Under the pieces are notes generated by a model. That model did no database searches. It worked only from the letters and a program-made list of their open reading frames with translations, and was not told the origin of the DNA. Position numbers and translations under genes: made by a program. Positions 22,322 to 41,480 of a stretch of 64,000 nucleotides of DNA are shown here, in pieces. The stretch's first letter is position 1; each line of letters opens with the position of its first letter. This stretch comes from Moringa oleifera (Eukaryota > Streptophyta > Magnoliopsida > Brassicales > Moringaceae). The DNA lies in the NCBI GenBank assembly GCA_021397835.1, contig JAJFZO010000344.1:2480001-2544000 (forward strand), written 5' to 3'.

Positions 22322-25106
22322 TAAAAAAGAGTTAACTTAGAATGAGAAAGAGTACGAATCTGTGAAGGCTATTACTCCCAAAAGAGTTGACCAATTAGGC
22401 AAGAAATCACCGACACATCATGTTGCCCTAATGGCAAGAGATAAGTAGGCTTTATAAGTAGTTGTGTCACCAAACATTTAATAAAATAGACTTTAATCAT
22501 GCTATAAAAGGAGAACATTGATAAAATTTAGATAAACATTATTCTAGTTATTGATGCTTTACCCAAGTTTTTACTAACTTGAGCATTAGAAACTATGTGA
22601 TCGTTCATACACCTACGGGAAGTTCTGATATATGTTTTCCTCATATATGTACCCACTATTTTTTTAGAAGCATCATAACTCAAACTTTATTATATCTTGA
22701 AAGCATAATTATAACCCTCATGCATCACATAATTGGTTGAGTAAAAATAATGCCTTAAGAAAAATAATTTTGTAACATGTCTTGAAGCATTTTCACATTG
22801 CTTTTGTAAATTTTCATAACATTTTCTATAACATCTTTTACCTATCATTTGCTTCTATTGTTAATAAGTAAAGTTAATACTTAATAATAGTCATGTGAAT
22901 ATAAAATTAAGAAAAAAAGAAGGAACCCTCATTCAAGGAAAATATAACCAACTAACAAAGTAAGTTACAAGTATCTATAATATTTATTGTTATAATAAAT
23001 AAACATAAGTATTTTAGAGGATTAGTAAAAAAATATAAGTCAAATTTGATCAAAATTAAGATTCTAGAGTAGACAAAAACATCATGTTAGTGTAATTTCT
23101 AGGATGAGTAAATTCATGATTCATTAACTATCAAAACATTTGTTTCTATTGAACTTAAATAAAATTAAATTAAAAAACATCCTTAGTATTTGTTAGAAGC
23201 TAAAGTCCCATAAACGTAAAGATGACCTTTGGTTTTTTAGGCTTGAAGGCTTAAATTAGAATGAGATTTTAATTAGTTAATAGATATTTAAAATAAAATA
23301 TTTTTTTAAGATGAAGATCATAGAAAATTTTAAATTTTATTAAATTTTTTTAAAACATTTTAAAAAACTTTAATACTTTAATTTTATTCAAATCGAACTT
23401 AATGTCCAATAACTTTTAAATCTATCATTAGTGTAAAAGTAATTTCATCCATCAAAAGGAAGAACTAAAAGCGCCATGTGTCGTATCGGTATTTCTTTGT
23501 CCTCCTTCAACATGTGGACTAACTTGAAAGCGCCACATGCCCCTTGTGGAGACAACAAACTAACTAAAATTTTAAGACTGGCTTGTTAAGGTTAAAAGTA
23601 ACACAAGTTCAAATATCAGACAAGAAGTACTGATTTCTTGTTCTTCTTTAACAAAGTAAATTTCTTATGATTTTGGGTTGTCCATGTTTGTAGGGGCAAG
23701 CAAAAACACTAGCGTTTGTTTGCATTACCGCCTAAGCTTAAACTCTTGGTGTTGCCAAAGTGAACAAGATAGTACAGATGTTAAAGAGTTCAAAGAACAA
23801 GCTTCTATTCACATGACTAATCTGAAGCCTTCTACTTTTCCACTGGTTGTTGATGTGGCAATTGAAGGGTGCATTTTTAGTTCTTTTCCAAATTGTTAGC
23901 CTTAAGTTCAAATGTCAATTCAAAATTTATTGAAGTATGGATTCAAAATCGGTTTAGGTTTTAGTTAAAATTTTTTAATTTTTAAAAAATAAAAATATAT
24001 TAATTAAATAATTATTAATAACATAATTTAATTAAATTAATTAAACATTTAATTATTATTGTAAAAAAGAGAACACATATTGATAATATTAATTAAGCAA
24101 TTATATTTTTTAATTTTTTAATTTTAATTCTTTTACATTTATTTATTTCTTAAAAACTAAACTTAAAAAAACACCATAGAATTTAAATTATAATTCATAA
24201 AAAGGAAAGAATTGTAATCGAATTTTAATAACATCAATTTAGAATTTAATCAAAATACGAAATTATAATAAATGATGCTGATTTCGTTTAAAAATTACAT
24301 TTTCGTTTGATTTGTTAATTTGATCTGAAATTATCATTTAAAATTTATCAAATTACACTATGAATTTTATTTTTATTTTAGTCATAATTAATAAGCAATG
24401 AAGTTTCAATAATCACATGAAAAATACAAACAAAGTCTTCAATTTGCATTTTTCTTTTTGAAAAGAAAAATGCAAGAACTAGAAGAAAAAAATTAAAGAA
24501 TATTACAATAAGATAAAATAACTTAGGATTACTAATTATTTTGTTATTTTGAACTTTTTTTAGAAGCTTATGAAAATAATTAAATATATTTAATTAAATT
24601 GATGTATCGTAGGCTTGATGCAATGAATGACTAGTACTTGATTATTTAACAATGGCATTTTGTTTTTCTAGTAAAATTTAATCATCTTAAGTTGATCTTA
24701 ATTAGTTCAAATAGATATTGGAAGACAGACAGATTTTAAAGAATCGGATTGCACTTTCTAATTGAGTTAGACCAAATTTATATTATATTATCTATAATAT
24801 GAAATATTAAATATTAACAAATAATTAACAAGTAATTAAGTCTGAAAATAAAAATTAAAACTATGAAAAATAGGCCTATGAAATGGAAATAAGGCACTCA
24901 GATGGTACAGTCTATCATGTGGTCCCTAAGAAATGGAAATAAAGCAACCAGAGAGGACTCTGCTACATTACTGGGAAAACAACTCAGGCAGAGGCATAAA
25001 TCTTGAAATATAACAGAAACGTTACTTCTTGCTGGCTGCTGAGGCACGCACGTCTCTTACATTAGCACTGAAGGAGCTGAGGATCTTGTCTCTGGGTGGC
25101 AAGTGT
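22322..25106. repeat. Segmental duplication, block B (pairs with 3773-6521)
   Basis: Direct, collinear copy of block A that runs into an intact GST at its right end. It contains a private stretch at about 23380-23895 that is absent from block A. Apart from that stretch and the GST end, no coding sequence was seen. Confidence 0.8.
23640..23905 (+). other. Possible captured exon fragment in block B
   Basis: In the stretch unique to block B, an intron-like T-rich tract ending TTTGTAG is followed by an open frame of about 65 codons (about 23695-23899), less AT-rich than its surroundings and containing CCQSEQDSTDVKEFKEQAS and LKPSTFPLVVDVAIEG. Block A has no equivalent. I do not recognise the protein. 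A gene fragment carried by a transposon or left by a rearrangement is possible. Confidence 0.4.
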
Positions 25107-25912
25107 TCCTTAATGAGTGGAGTTTCAGTGAAGTTGAGACCCCATTGATGCAGTGATGGAAACCTCTTGGGATCAACCAGCTTCATCTCTCCAACTTCTT
25201 CCAGCACATTCAGCAAGTAAGGGATCCAACCCAGTGCCAGATCCAGGTACCCTATCTTTTCTCCACCGAAGAACCTCTTCCCTTCAATCTCCTTCTCAAG
25301 AACTGCAAATGATTCTATTGCAGATGCTATAGCTTTCTCCTTCTCTTCTCCCTGAGTATGGCAGGCTTCCCATGCACCCGTCAGACACTGTATTCAAGAA
25401 AATTATAACACAAGGTTAAAATCTGGCCTATGCAGGCACTTCCATGGAGAAATTGGACTAATTATTCATGCCTAGAAAATGGAACCTTTTGCTTCAACTT
25501 TTAACACAAAGATCTGAAGTCTTACATACAGCATCAAAGCCCTCAAATGGTTTAAAAGAAAACCAAAAAGAAAAGAACCCAAGAAGAGATAAAACTCGGT
25601 TACCTTCTCATCAGCAAATTTAGCCCAAAAGCGAGCCATGGCTCTCTGGTGTGGATCTTCAGGCAGCAAAGGGTTGTGTTTCCAGGCTTCGTCAAGGTAT
25701 TCAAGGATGACAAGTGACTCAGCTATGGGCTTGCCATGGTGCAGCAGCACAGGCATCTTCTTGTGGACAGGATTGTGCTGAAGAAGGAGTGCACTCTTGT
25801 TTCTCAGATCCTCTTCCAAATACTCATATTCCACTCCTTTAAACTTTAAAGCCCACTCGATTCTGATGCAGAAAAGGCCTATAGGAATGCCGATCACCTT
25901 CACTTCACTCAT
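25022..25912 (-). CDS. Tau-class glutathione S-transferase (copy B) lacking the usual catalytic serine
   Basis: Two exons, 25912-25604 and 25387-25022, with a 216-bp intron related to that of copy A; 224 aa, same exon sizes as copy A (309 and 366 bp). Exon 2 is fully open (TGCCTG...[19 protein letters not shown] at codon level) but has no early ATG. The N-terminal domain has [14 protein letters not shown] and the glutathione-contacting Glu-Ser (IAES). The residue aligned to the usual catalytic serine is Gly12 (GIPIGLF against GAPLSVF in copy A). Tau GSTs use this serine to activate glutathione, so copy B may be a weak catalyst, a binding protein, or use another residue. Upstream similarity to copy A lasts only about 60 bp, so expression may differ. 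Confidence 0.92.
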
Positions 25913-25979
25913 CGCTGCAAAATATCTCTGCTTATCAGTTTGGGTTAATTGGATAACTTTGTGGAGAGCTTTTTAGCCT

Positions 25980-28900
25980 ATTTGTAGTGTTGATGGTGGT
26001 CAAGACGAGGGTTAATGGTAATACACGTTTTCTATTTAATCAAGAATAGTATTTTTTGGACTTTTATTCCCCTGAACATGATTTGAAAATGGTGTTATAA
26101 AAAATTTATTATTTAATAAAAAATATAAAATTTAATTTGATAAATGTTTTTCCTTTTTACAATAATACTGTAAAAAGTAATTAAATATAATTTTATTTAA
26201 ATTTTAAGGTAAAATCAAAATAAGTTATATACTATCCACGTTTTTTAATTCATTTCTTTATAGTTTTTTAATTGATTTAAATTAAGCACTGTATTTAATA
26301 TTTTTTAAAAAAAATTAAAATTAAAAATCTCACACAATAAATTTTAACTTAAAATTTATTACAAATAAAAAGAAATACTCAAATTGTTATTAAAAAATTA
26401 AATTTATTTATTAATAAAAATATTTATCATAAATTTTTAACAATATAAAATTATAAAATTCCATTTTCATAACTCAAAAAATTCTAACAATTTTTTTGTG
26501 ATTTTAGATGGAGTATTTTTATATTTATCAAAAATTTTAAATCAAATGTGTTATACAAAATTTTCAACTAAAATTATTTTTTAAAAAATAAAAAATCAAT
26601 TTAAACTAAATTAATCTATATTTTATGCATAAAATTGATTTTAAAAAATTATAAAAATTATTAAAAAATACATATACAGTAAAAAAATATTTTATTATTT
26701 ATTTAATTTTTATTATAAAATTAATAATATTTATTTGGTATCGATAAATATTGTATTGTAGGGGTTAATATCATGTTGTAAATATCAACCCGTGAGCTTT
26801 TTTAACTTGACAAAAACACGGAGTGCGAGTTTAACACGTCACTCAAACAGTTAATAGTTGGTAGAACTGTCAACATTATGTTATCACAATTGCCGGACAA
26901 TGTTGACCGGCAACAATTACTAATTAGTCTTCTTTTTATGGTCAACATGAGTCGAGAATAAAAATAATAAACTGATAACCCGAACAAATTAAAGTTTTGA
27001 TATTTTTATAATTTTATATTATTAAAATTTTGAAAATATTAAAAAATAAATATTTTATTAAAAATTATTTAAAAATAGATAAATCTGACATATAATGAGT
27101 AATTTAAATTATTTTTTAAATATTTTAATAACAAAAATAATTTAATTTTTTATAATTATTTAAATTAAAATTTAATTTAAATTAAATTAATAAATTAAAG
27201 TTTGATTTGATGTTTTTTAAATGAAAGTTTGATTTATAACATAAAGTAAATGTTAAGATTTTATAAAATTTTTATGTTTTGATTTTTTGTATTTTTAAAA
27301 AATAATAAATTAATTTTAAAGAAAATATTAATTAAATTAATTGATATAAGGGGACAAAGTTTTTTTTTTTAAAACCGTATTATAAAGTGAATATGCAACT
27401 CATTAAGCAATTATATCAAATTGATTTAAATATCACAAGACTTACATTAACGACTTACTAATTTTTATACAAAGTGAGGATATGTGTGAAATAAGAATCT
27501 GTCTTACTTCCAATTTTAAAGTGAAAAAAACGTTAATCCCCTTATACTAAAAAATATTTCTTAAATTTAAATATTTACAAAGTGAAAAAAAAAAAGAAAT
27601 ATCTGTTACGGTCAAACTACTCTATTTATACGGAATGGAAACATGCATATACAACAAATTATCCAAGTTTATTAGCCTAAGACATATAAATATGCCACAA
27701 AATAATGTTATCAACATAATATATACATATATGTTAAGTAATTAATGAATTGATAAATCATTTATTAACAAAAAGAATTTCAAGAGATATTTTAATAAAA
27801 TTAAAGTCGTAACTACTATAATAAGGTTGAAATCTCTGAAGGAAATTCAACTTTATTCTAGAACATCACTACCACAAAGTTGAATTGATTATAACAAGTC
27901 ATTGATATGTGATTGTGTCAAGTATCATATCATATCCATTCTAAAATGTTTAATGCTCGGTCACGCTACTTTTTTTTGTTGACGAGTTTTGTGCTTTATT
28001 AAAGTTCATATAAAAACAAAGAATATCTAAAGTAGCAAAAATATACACAAAACTTTAGCATAAAAGTGGTGTCTACCTAACAAAATTTTGGACTTTACTT
28101 TTGTAAATGACCATAAACCCATAATTAAATGCAAGCCAATTAATGTGCTAAAATATATAAACATCTCATGAAATAAGATATATATATGACATGTGAAGTA
28201 TTTTTGGATTTAATATTCAAAAGACTTAATTAAAGATATTTTTTCATAAAATTAGGTAAAGTGTTATATATATATATTTTTTCTAAAGTTTAATGGTTGA
28301 AAAATAGAAGTGGGTTGCTTGTGGCACTTAAAATAAATAATAAGTTCATTCAAAAAATTTGGAAGAAAAAAATTGCTATCTCCATCATCAGTTTTCTAAC
28401 TTGATTTGGAACTTTTAATCAACTCTATCCACTCCTTTTCCTAAATTTATTATATTTTTACCATTTCAATTATTTACTAAAAATATTAGAGTTACAGATA
28501 AATATCTAAAAATAAATAAATTTTACACTAATTTTAATTTAAATCTCATCATTTAAATTTAAATTTAAATTTTAAATAATTAATTAAAAAATGTAAATAA
28601 TAATTTTGATTGAAGTTATTAAAAATTTAATATTATGTTATATTTGAGTAAGTGTAAAAAAAATTTAAACTAAATTCACATTTCAATTAAAGTTTGATGT
28701 GTACAATTGAATCAATTTTTATATTATATTTTTTAATTTAATTTAAATTAGATACTATTTTTTGATTGTTATGAATAATGGTCCATTTGTTTAAATTTTT
28801 AATTCTAACAACACTATCTTGCTTAAAAAATTAATTTTTTTTTGTTTTTAGATATTTAAAAATGACTTGAATACATTTTATACTTTATTTTATATTTATT

Positions 28901-29480
28901 TTTAAATTTTATATAATTTTTAATTCATGAACTATTTTTAATATTTTAAAATAAACATATTATATATATATATTTTTAATTTTTTATGATAATAGATTGA
29001 ATATTTTTAAAAATTTTAAAATAATTTAAATTAAAATTTATTATACAATATATTTTACACTCATTATGTTATTTGATTTTTTAAAATCTTAAAATTACTC
29101 AATTAAAATCTCGAATCTGAATATCGTCCCTAAAATAAATTAATGATAATGTGTAAATTTAATTTAATGAAAGTATTGTATTTATAATTGATGCTTCGAA
29201 GTTAAAATTAAAAATATTATTTAAATTATTTTACATTTATTTAATATTTTATAAATATAAATAATATATTTATAAGGTTACAATTTTTTTTTTTTTTTAA
29301 AGATACTGGGACATCTAGGCTTAATTAGTTGATTTAAAGGGAGAAAACATTTATGAAAAAAAAAAAAAAAATGGGATTGGGCTTGCGCCTTCCGCCTTCC
29401 GCCTTGCTCCCTGGGGGCCATTGTTTAAATGAAACCGAACACTACACACTGGTACAATTAATGACGGAAATGCCCTCCAT
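25980..29480. other. AT-rich intergenic region, no gene seen
   Basis: About 3.5 kb of AT-rich sequence with long A and T runs and TA repeats (for example about 28960). No recognisable coding, RNA or transposon feature was found. Confidence 0.7.
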
Positions 29481-29490
29481 GGAACGTTAA

Positions 29491-29754
29491 ATGGATAGTA
29501 GGCATTGCCTTTACTTTCTTCTCTTCACTCACTCCACTCTCCTTCATCTCCTCAGCCATCACGAATCATTTACTTTGTCGCTCGCTGCCCTTGCCTTTTC
29601 GAGCTTTCAACTGCCATTGTATGTTAGACCACTCCAAAACGCCAACCCCTATGTCTTAGCCCTAACTTTCTCTCGGAGTTTCCCGAGAAAATCATCAGAG
29701 GCCTCAACCCCGCACTTAATTGTACATCACTCGGACACAGCTGTAAAGCAATAG
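29491..29754 (+). other. Possible upstream ORF before the CDKD kinase
   Basis: An 87-codon ATG-to-stop frame ending 18 bases before the kinase ATG at 29773, in pyrimidine-rich DNA that is probably 5' leader or promoter. If the transcript starts upstream of 29491, ribosomes would meet this frame first. The peptide has no recognisable similarity and may be chance. Confidence 0.3.
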
Positions 29755-29772
29755 TGCGTAGAGCAATCAACA

Positions 29773-36315
<6,543 letters not shown>

Positions 36316-37262
36316 CAGTGGGATAAGCAGATGCATTGTGTCCAAAACAGATTTGGCTATTTGTCCGTTGGATGTATATTGGCTGAGTGGTACATTTTTG
36401 AGATATACAATAACCATTGAAGCTTGTGTTTGTTATTCTGTATCACATTCCCTAATTTTGCAGGGTCTTTATGATCTGTTTCTTGCCTCAAGATTGTGAG
36501 CAAGCTGTAATTGGTAAAGTTTACATCACCATTTGGAGGATTGAAGTTGGACCTGGAAATTGTTGCAGAGAAAGAGGATAAGAACAGGGAGAAGCTACTA
36601 CTTATTGCATTTTAAAGAATATGTACACTAGTCCACGAAGGAAGAGTCTCAAAGCCTTGTAATTTTCCCCAAAAACTTTTTCAGATTAGTGATGATTTAG
36701 CCTTGTAATTTTCCCCAAAAACTTTTTCAGATTAGTGATGATTTAATTTCTCATTGAGCTTGATCTATGCAGTGACTTTTGTTAAAGAGTTTCATGAGGT
36801 ATTCTCCATTGATAATTATCGTAGTATGGTATCATTCCACCTGATAGAAAACAGAGTTATTTTATGATAGACAATACCAGCAATAGTTTCTTCAGAAGAA
36901 ACTATGTTGAAAAATCTACCTTTGGGTTACAGGGACAGAAGAAGGTAGAACGTGCAGAGAAAGGAGAGACTATCAATTTAGATGTCCTATAAAAGGAGAG
37001 AACATGTAAGCTGTGAGTCCCGACTCATTACAAATATTTTAGTATATAATGTTCTACTGTTTCTAACTAGGTTTGCACTATGACTCTGTGCCATCACCAC
37101 TAAGTATATCTTCCTCATATCCTCAGCTATAATCTACAGCCTATTATGCTTCCAAATGATAAAATCATATTCTGGAGAATCAAACTTATTTCTGTCACTG
37201 CCAAAATTTCTCAATGCCCTGTTTGGCTGGTTCACCCACATCAGTGTGATCAAGTTCTTTGG
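36316..37262. other. Intergenic region between convergent CDKD and MATE 1
   Basis: 947 bp separating two stop codons, so it must contain both 3' ends. It holds the 46-bp tandem duplication at 36654-36745 and no further gene. Confidence 0.7.
36654..36745. repeat. 46-bp tandem duplication in the probable CDKD 3' UTR
   Basis: Two identical copies, each beginning GCCTTGTAATTTTCCCC and ending TGATGATTTA, at 36654 and 36700. A recent duplication, about 340 bp after the kinase stop codon. Confidence 0.92.
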
Positions 37263-40200
37263 TCACACATTGATGCGTTGTCCTTCTTCTTTTACTTCAT
37301 CTTCAATGATTGTGGAGTCATTGAGTCTGATTACAGCCTTGCTTGCCTGAAAAAAGGAGTGAAGATTGTCATTAAATATAGAAGAGAAGACTTGACTGAC
37401 ACTGACACTGACACTGCCCAAAGAGAAAGAAAGCTTTACCTGTTTCTCCCAGTCAGTGCGCATTGTAATGGTAAGTAATAGCAAGACTTGCACAATAAGT
37501 GCAGATACTATCCCCAGCCAAAGCCCCTATCAACGGTCGTGGTTATATGAACATACAAGTAAGCTCTCAGTGATTTGCAGATGGCAAAATCATAAGAAAA
37601 GAAGATGATAACTAGTTACCTTGGCTCGAATATGGAGGACAAAAGCTAATATAACAGACACAGGAACACCCACAAGATAATAAGATCCAATATTGACACA
37701 TGCGCCAATCTTCTGCCAACCGCATCCTCTTGCAACCCCTGAAAATCAATAGACAGACAAATGGGAGTCTGTATGTGAAGCCAAACAAAGATGTTACCAA
37801 GTTTTTTCAGTATGTGCAGAACCTGAAATCACACTTTGAATTCCATCAAAGAAGCTGGAAGTAGCAAGGATTGGCATCATGGTGGCCACGTAGTCGATCA
37901 CTTCTTTGTCATTGGTATAAACATGACCCCAGACTCTGCGCAACAGTACCATGGCTGATACTAGCAAAGTACCTTCAAGAAGGACCATGCATAGGACAAC
38001 CATTGCTGCTAAATATGCAGCTCGCGGATTCCCTGCTCCCAGTTCATTTGACACCCTTGTGCTGAGGAAGATGGATACACGTAAAGCAGAACATCAATAC
38101 GATTAATACTATGCTAATGTATGCATATTGTGCTGAAATTAGCATCGGTAGATGAGAGGCAGAGGTAAGTAGTTGAATGCAGACCTTACTGAGGCACTAA
38201 GTCCATAAGGGATCATCCACACCAGTCCAAATGTGTTAAGGCTGTCAATAAAGGCGCTCTAATTGTCTGAGTTTTTAAGCATTAAGAACTGATGCAACTT
38301 CAACCGAAAGCAAACAAAAATGGGTAGAGTTTTGATTTCATACTAACCAAATAGAAAGCACAGAAGTCTCTAATTTTGGATTTGGAAGAAGCCCTGAGAG
38401 GATGACCATCAATTCGAATGTCCAAGTCATTGCACTGTTAGAAATTGTTACAAAGAAAGTGTTAGAACATTAAAAGAAAGTAATTCAAATTTTCTTTTAA
38501 AAAAAAGAATTTTGAAGATTAGAAAAAAGTGGTAACTGTTCTGTTTATGCAACCCAAGTTACCAAAAGGAGGAAACAAGATGAAATGGAAATTGGGATAA
38601 CAGCATCTGAGCTAGAAATCCAAAATTCCTTTCCATTTCAATATAAATCTTGGGAACTGCCTCAGATAAGGAACTCACCACAGCATGAGAGCTGAAGGAA
38701 TAGCTACTCTAACGAAAGGAAAGATATTGTGGAATGCCTCCTTTGAAAAGCCTGTCCAAGTTTTAGCACATGAAGGAGAGAACTTGATGTAAAGTCCTAT
38801 GAGCAATACATTTATCCAGGAAGAGATCGAAGTTGCCACAGCTGCTCCTTTAATTCCAAGCCTGATTTTGAATACCAAAGTCCAACATAAAAGAATATGT
38901 AGTGAACATGTAATTCCAGCAGTTAGCACCATAGGGAGGACATTGTTTTGTGCTTGCAGGAATCTGAGTAGGCATTGGAGGAGACCATAGGCAAAAAGGG
39001 AAGGGATCATGTAAGAGGCATATTGTCCAGCTTCTTCTGATATGTTAATGTCTTGGTGCATGGCAATAAGTATCGGTTTTGTGTTTGCCCATATGACTGC
39101 AAGGATTACGCTGACGAGTGACAGAACAATCATAGCTCTTTGTGTGTATACACTCAGCATATGATGCTTCTCCCCTCCAAATGACTGGCCACATAACGTT
39201 TCCAATGCACTAGACAGTCCCACCTGAATAAATGCACAAGAACTTTACTGTCAAGATTTTTTGTTAACAAGTAGCATGCACAGGTAGCTCTCTTGGACAA
39301 ATATATACCAAAGAAGAGGAGAAAGGAAAAGGGGTATACCAAAATCATGCAGATCAAACCAGAGATAAAGTAATTCATTGACCAAAGTAGAGCTAAGAAT
39401 GCATACTGAATTGGTTCCAATAAGTGGCAAGCAAATAATCCTGTGCTACACAATCAAATTCATGCAAAGGTGCCTAGTTGCACGCTATGAAGAAGGAAAC
39501 GTTACAGTCCTAAAATTCGGTTTGCCCAAATTTCTTAATTTATTTCCTTTTAAGCAGAAGCCATTGTGTATGTTTAATTCCAAGCTGTTTTTATTAAGGA
39601 AACAAAAGAGGACTAGTAAGACTTAATTGAGGGATTAATAACCCCAAAACAACACAACAGATGACAAAGACTTCTTGCCTATAAACCGACCCAAGACCAT
39701 ACAAATTAACTAGAAAGAATCATTTGATATGAAATCATGTACCGCCAACCAAACAAGAATGGTCTAATTCATGCATTGCTATGAAAATAAACTATAATTT
39801 ACATTAGAACAGGAAACCTATGTTGCCGTTTAACTTCCAGAAATTGAAAATTCTGTAATCGATAGGGTTTCCCTTAACAGGATATGAGAACTTCAATGTA
39901 GCATTATTGCTGCATTGAGAAGAGGATTCTCAGGCATAAAGTTTATTCTTCACTGAGCAAGTGACCGGCATTGATATCATCTACAATCACCAACTGCTAT
40001 GAAACATCAGACATATAGTCCAAAAACGTGTAAACAAGTGTGGTTCAAGTTCCTCGTCATGAGACGGTGGAAACAGAAGATGAGATTGATGGGCAAAGAT
40101 TGCAAGTAGACAGTTACAGCAAACACATGAAACTTAATACATAGAATGCTGAGTCTGTATCTTATCTTGACTAAAGAATGGTGTAAATCAAACTCACCAA

Positions 40201-40398
40201 CAGGTTGAAACCAGTAACTGCTGCAAATGAAGTGGCCAATGACGCACCAGAGAGGGCTGCCTCGCCAAGATGACCCACAAACATTAAAGCTATCATCTGT
40301 AAACTATAGAGCAATAGGCCTATAGTGAACAGAGGCCCTGCAAGAGCCAACTGTTTCTTCACTTCTTTGACGATCGCCACTCGCGAAATGCCCTCCAT
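37263..40398 (-). CDS. MATE/DTX multidrug efflux transporter 1
   Basis: Eight exons on the minus strand: 40398-40198, 39223-38679, 38434-38348, 38241-38185, 38061-37823, 37738-37620, 37526-37440 and 37346-37263; 472 aa. Plant MATE proteins (DETOXIFICATION family) are 12-helix carriers that export or sequester organic compounds using proton or sodium gradients, at plasma membrane or tonoplast. Signatures: [11 protein letters not shown] and [11 protein letters not shown] at the first helices, [15 protein letters not shown] (usually SALDTLCGQ), [66 protein letters not shown]. Two MatE domains, about residues 25-185 and 245-405. Exon sizes are identical to MATE gene 2 except the last, so the two arose by duplication. 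Start at 40398 chosen to match gene 2. Substrate unknown. Confidence 0.95.
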
Positions 40399-40457
40399 CA
40401 CTGCCAGAGCCTCCTGTCACTTCGCAATCTCACTAGCTTCGTCGATCAAATAGAAGC

Positions 40458-40487
40458 TATATATATATATATATACACACACACACA
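40458..40487 (-). promoter_or_regulatory. TA/CA microsatellite with TATA-like sequence upstream of MATE 1
   Basis: (TA)n followed by (CA)n, 60-90 bp upstream of the MATE 1 start codon. On the minus strand it gives TATATATAGC, matching the TATATAGC of MATE 2. The probable TATA box has expanded into a microsatellite, so allele length could affect the promoter. Confidence 0.5.
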
Positions 40488-41079
40488 TAATGGAACCCAC
40501 TAGCCCTTTTAGAAAATAACTGGCAGCTTTTGTGCAGAAACCGACCAACCTTTCATTTAATTGGAATTGACCGTTGTACCGTCTTTCGTAATCTTACGGA
40601 AAACAACAAATTCAAAGGTCAAACAAGTTGCTACTGATCCGAACAAAATTTCAGTTCAAGAGCTTGACGAGTGCAAGAATCAAGGTTTACAGGGTCGCAG
40701 GTGACCCTTTGTCTCTTGTGTTAATCCAAAAATGCTTTTTTGCTTTGTCATTCCCAGTAATTGGCAGTAAAGTTATGATGGATATATATGTATTATACAT
40801 ATATGTCATGAAATTTGGTCAGTTTCAGATGCCAAATTTGCTTCTTCACCGACGTTAATGCACCAAGTTTCCGATTTCAAACTTCATAAAATGGAAAAAT
40901 AAAATGTGGGAATTCTACAGTGTAGATTGGTGTGTTTGACGAGGCCTTCTGCCTTCAGTAAGTGAAATAAAGCAAATCTGTGGCATCCTAATAAATTACT
41001 GTGTATAATTTGGTTTTTAGGATTCTTTTTAATGGACATTATAATTAGTGTTGATTAACTTGTAATTTTTCTTAAAGGA

Positions 41080-41480
41080 ATTCTACTTAATTACCAACTG
41101 AGTTGCTCTGCCAGAACACTGGGTTCTATCCTCGATATGCAGATTATCTTGATACCGCAGCTCAAGAACTGTAAGCATTACATAAACATGGAGATATGAA
41201 TAAGAAACTAAAACCATGAATTTTAAGGTGATGAAACAGTGAGAAAAAGAGGTGGAGGCAGATAGATGTAACTTAAAAAAGCGGTATAGGCGTGGGTTTG
41301 TGCCAAGTTACAGGCTGGACAGCTTGTTCAACTATGAAAATCAAGGCTCCATACGTGGACGCCAAGCTTACCAAGATAGTTACCATACGTGCATGATATC
41401 TGTCATGCAGTGTGCAGCTACAAGAGGATGTTCATGTGCCTGAGTCATTTTCAACCATCCCGGACCAGGATCAGGTCTTA
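41080..41480. repeat. Inverted duplication arm upstream of MATE 1
   Basis: Diverged inverted match to 46230-46630. Both copies lie about 0.6-1.1 kb upstream of their MATE gene and share a TGGACGCCA motif and the phrase TATCTGTCATGCAG. With the genes themselves this makes a head-to-head inverted duplication. Confidence 0.75.

Larger units (their letters stand above)
19400..22700 (+). mobile_element. Degenerate LTR retrotransposon, probably Ty3-gypsy type
   Basis: Two similar LTR-like regions, about 19420-19870 and about 22300-22700, share the order ATCACTCCA...GTTGA.CA, GAAATCAC, a GGCAAGAGATAA motif, TTTTCCTT and a CATTCA segment. The start of block A (3781-4200) is a third relative. Between them lies a broken gag-like frame on plus (about 20640-21060). 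No protease, reverse transcriptase or integrase could be recognised. The rest is repeats and A-rich DNA. LTR borders are not sharp, so the element's extent is approximate. Confidence 0.5.

Noticed and set aside
26802..26987. 61-codon minus-strand ORF in the AT-rich gap
   Set aside because: No similarity, no splice partner, and close to the length expected by chance.
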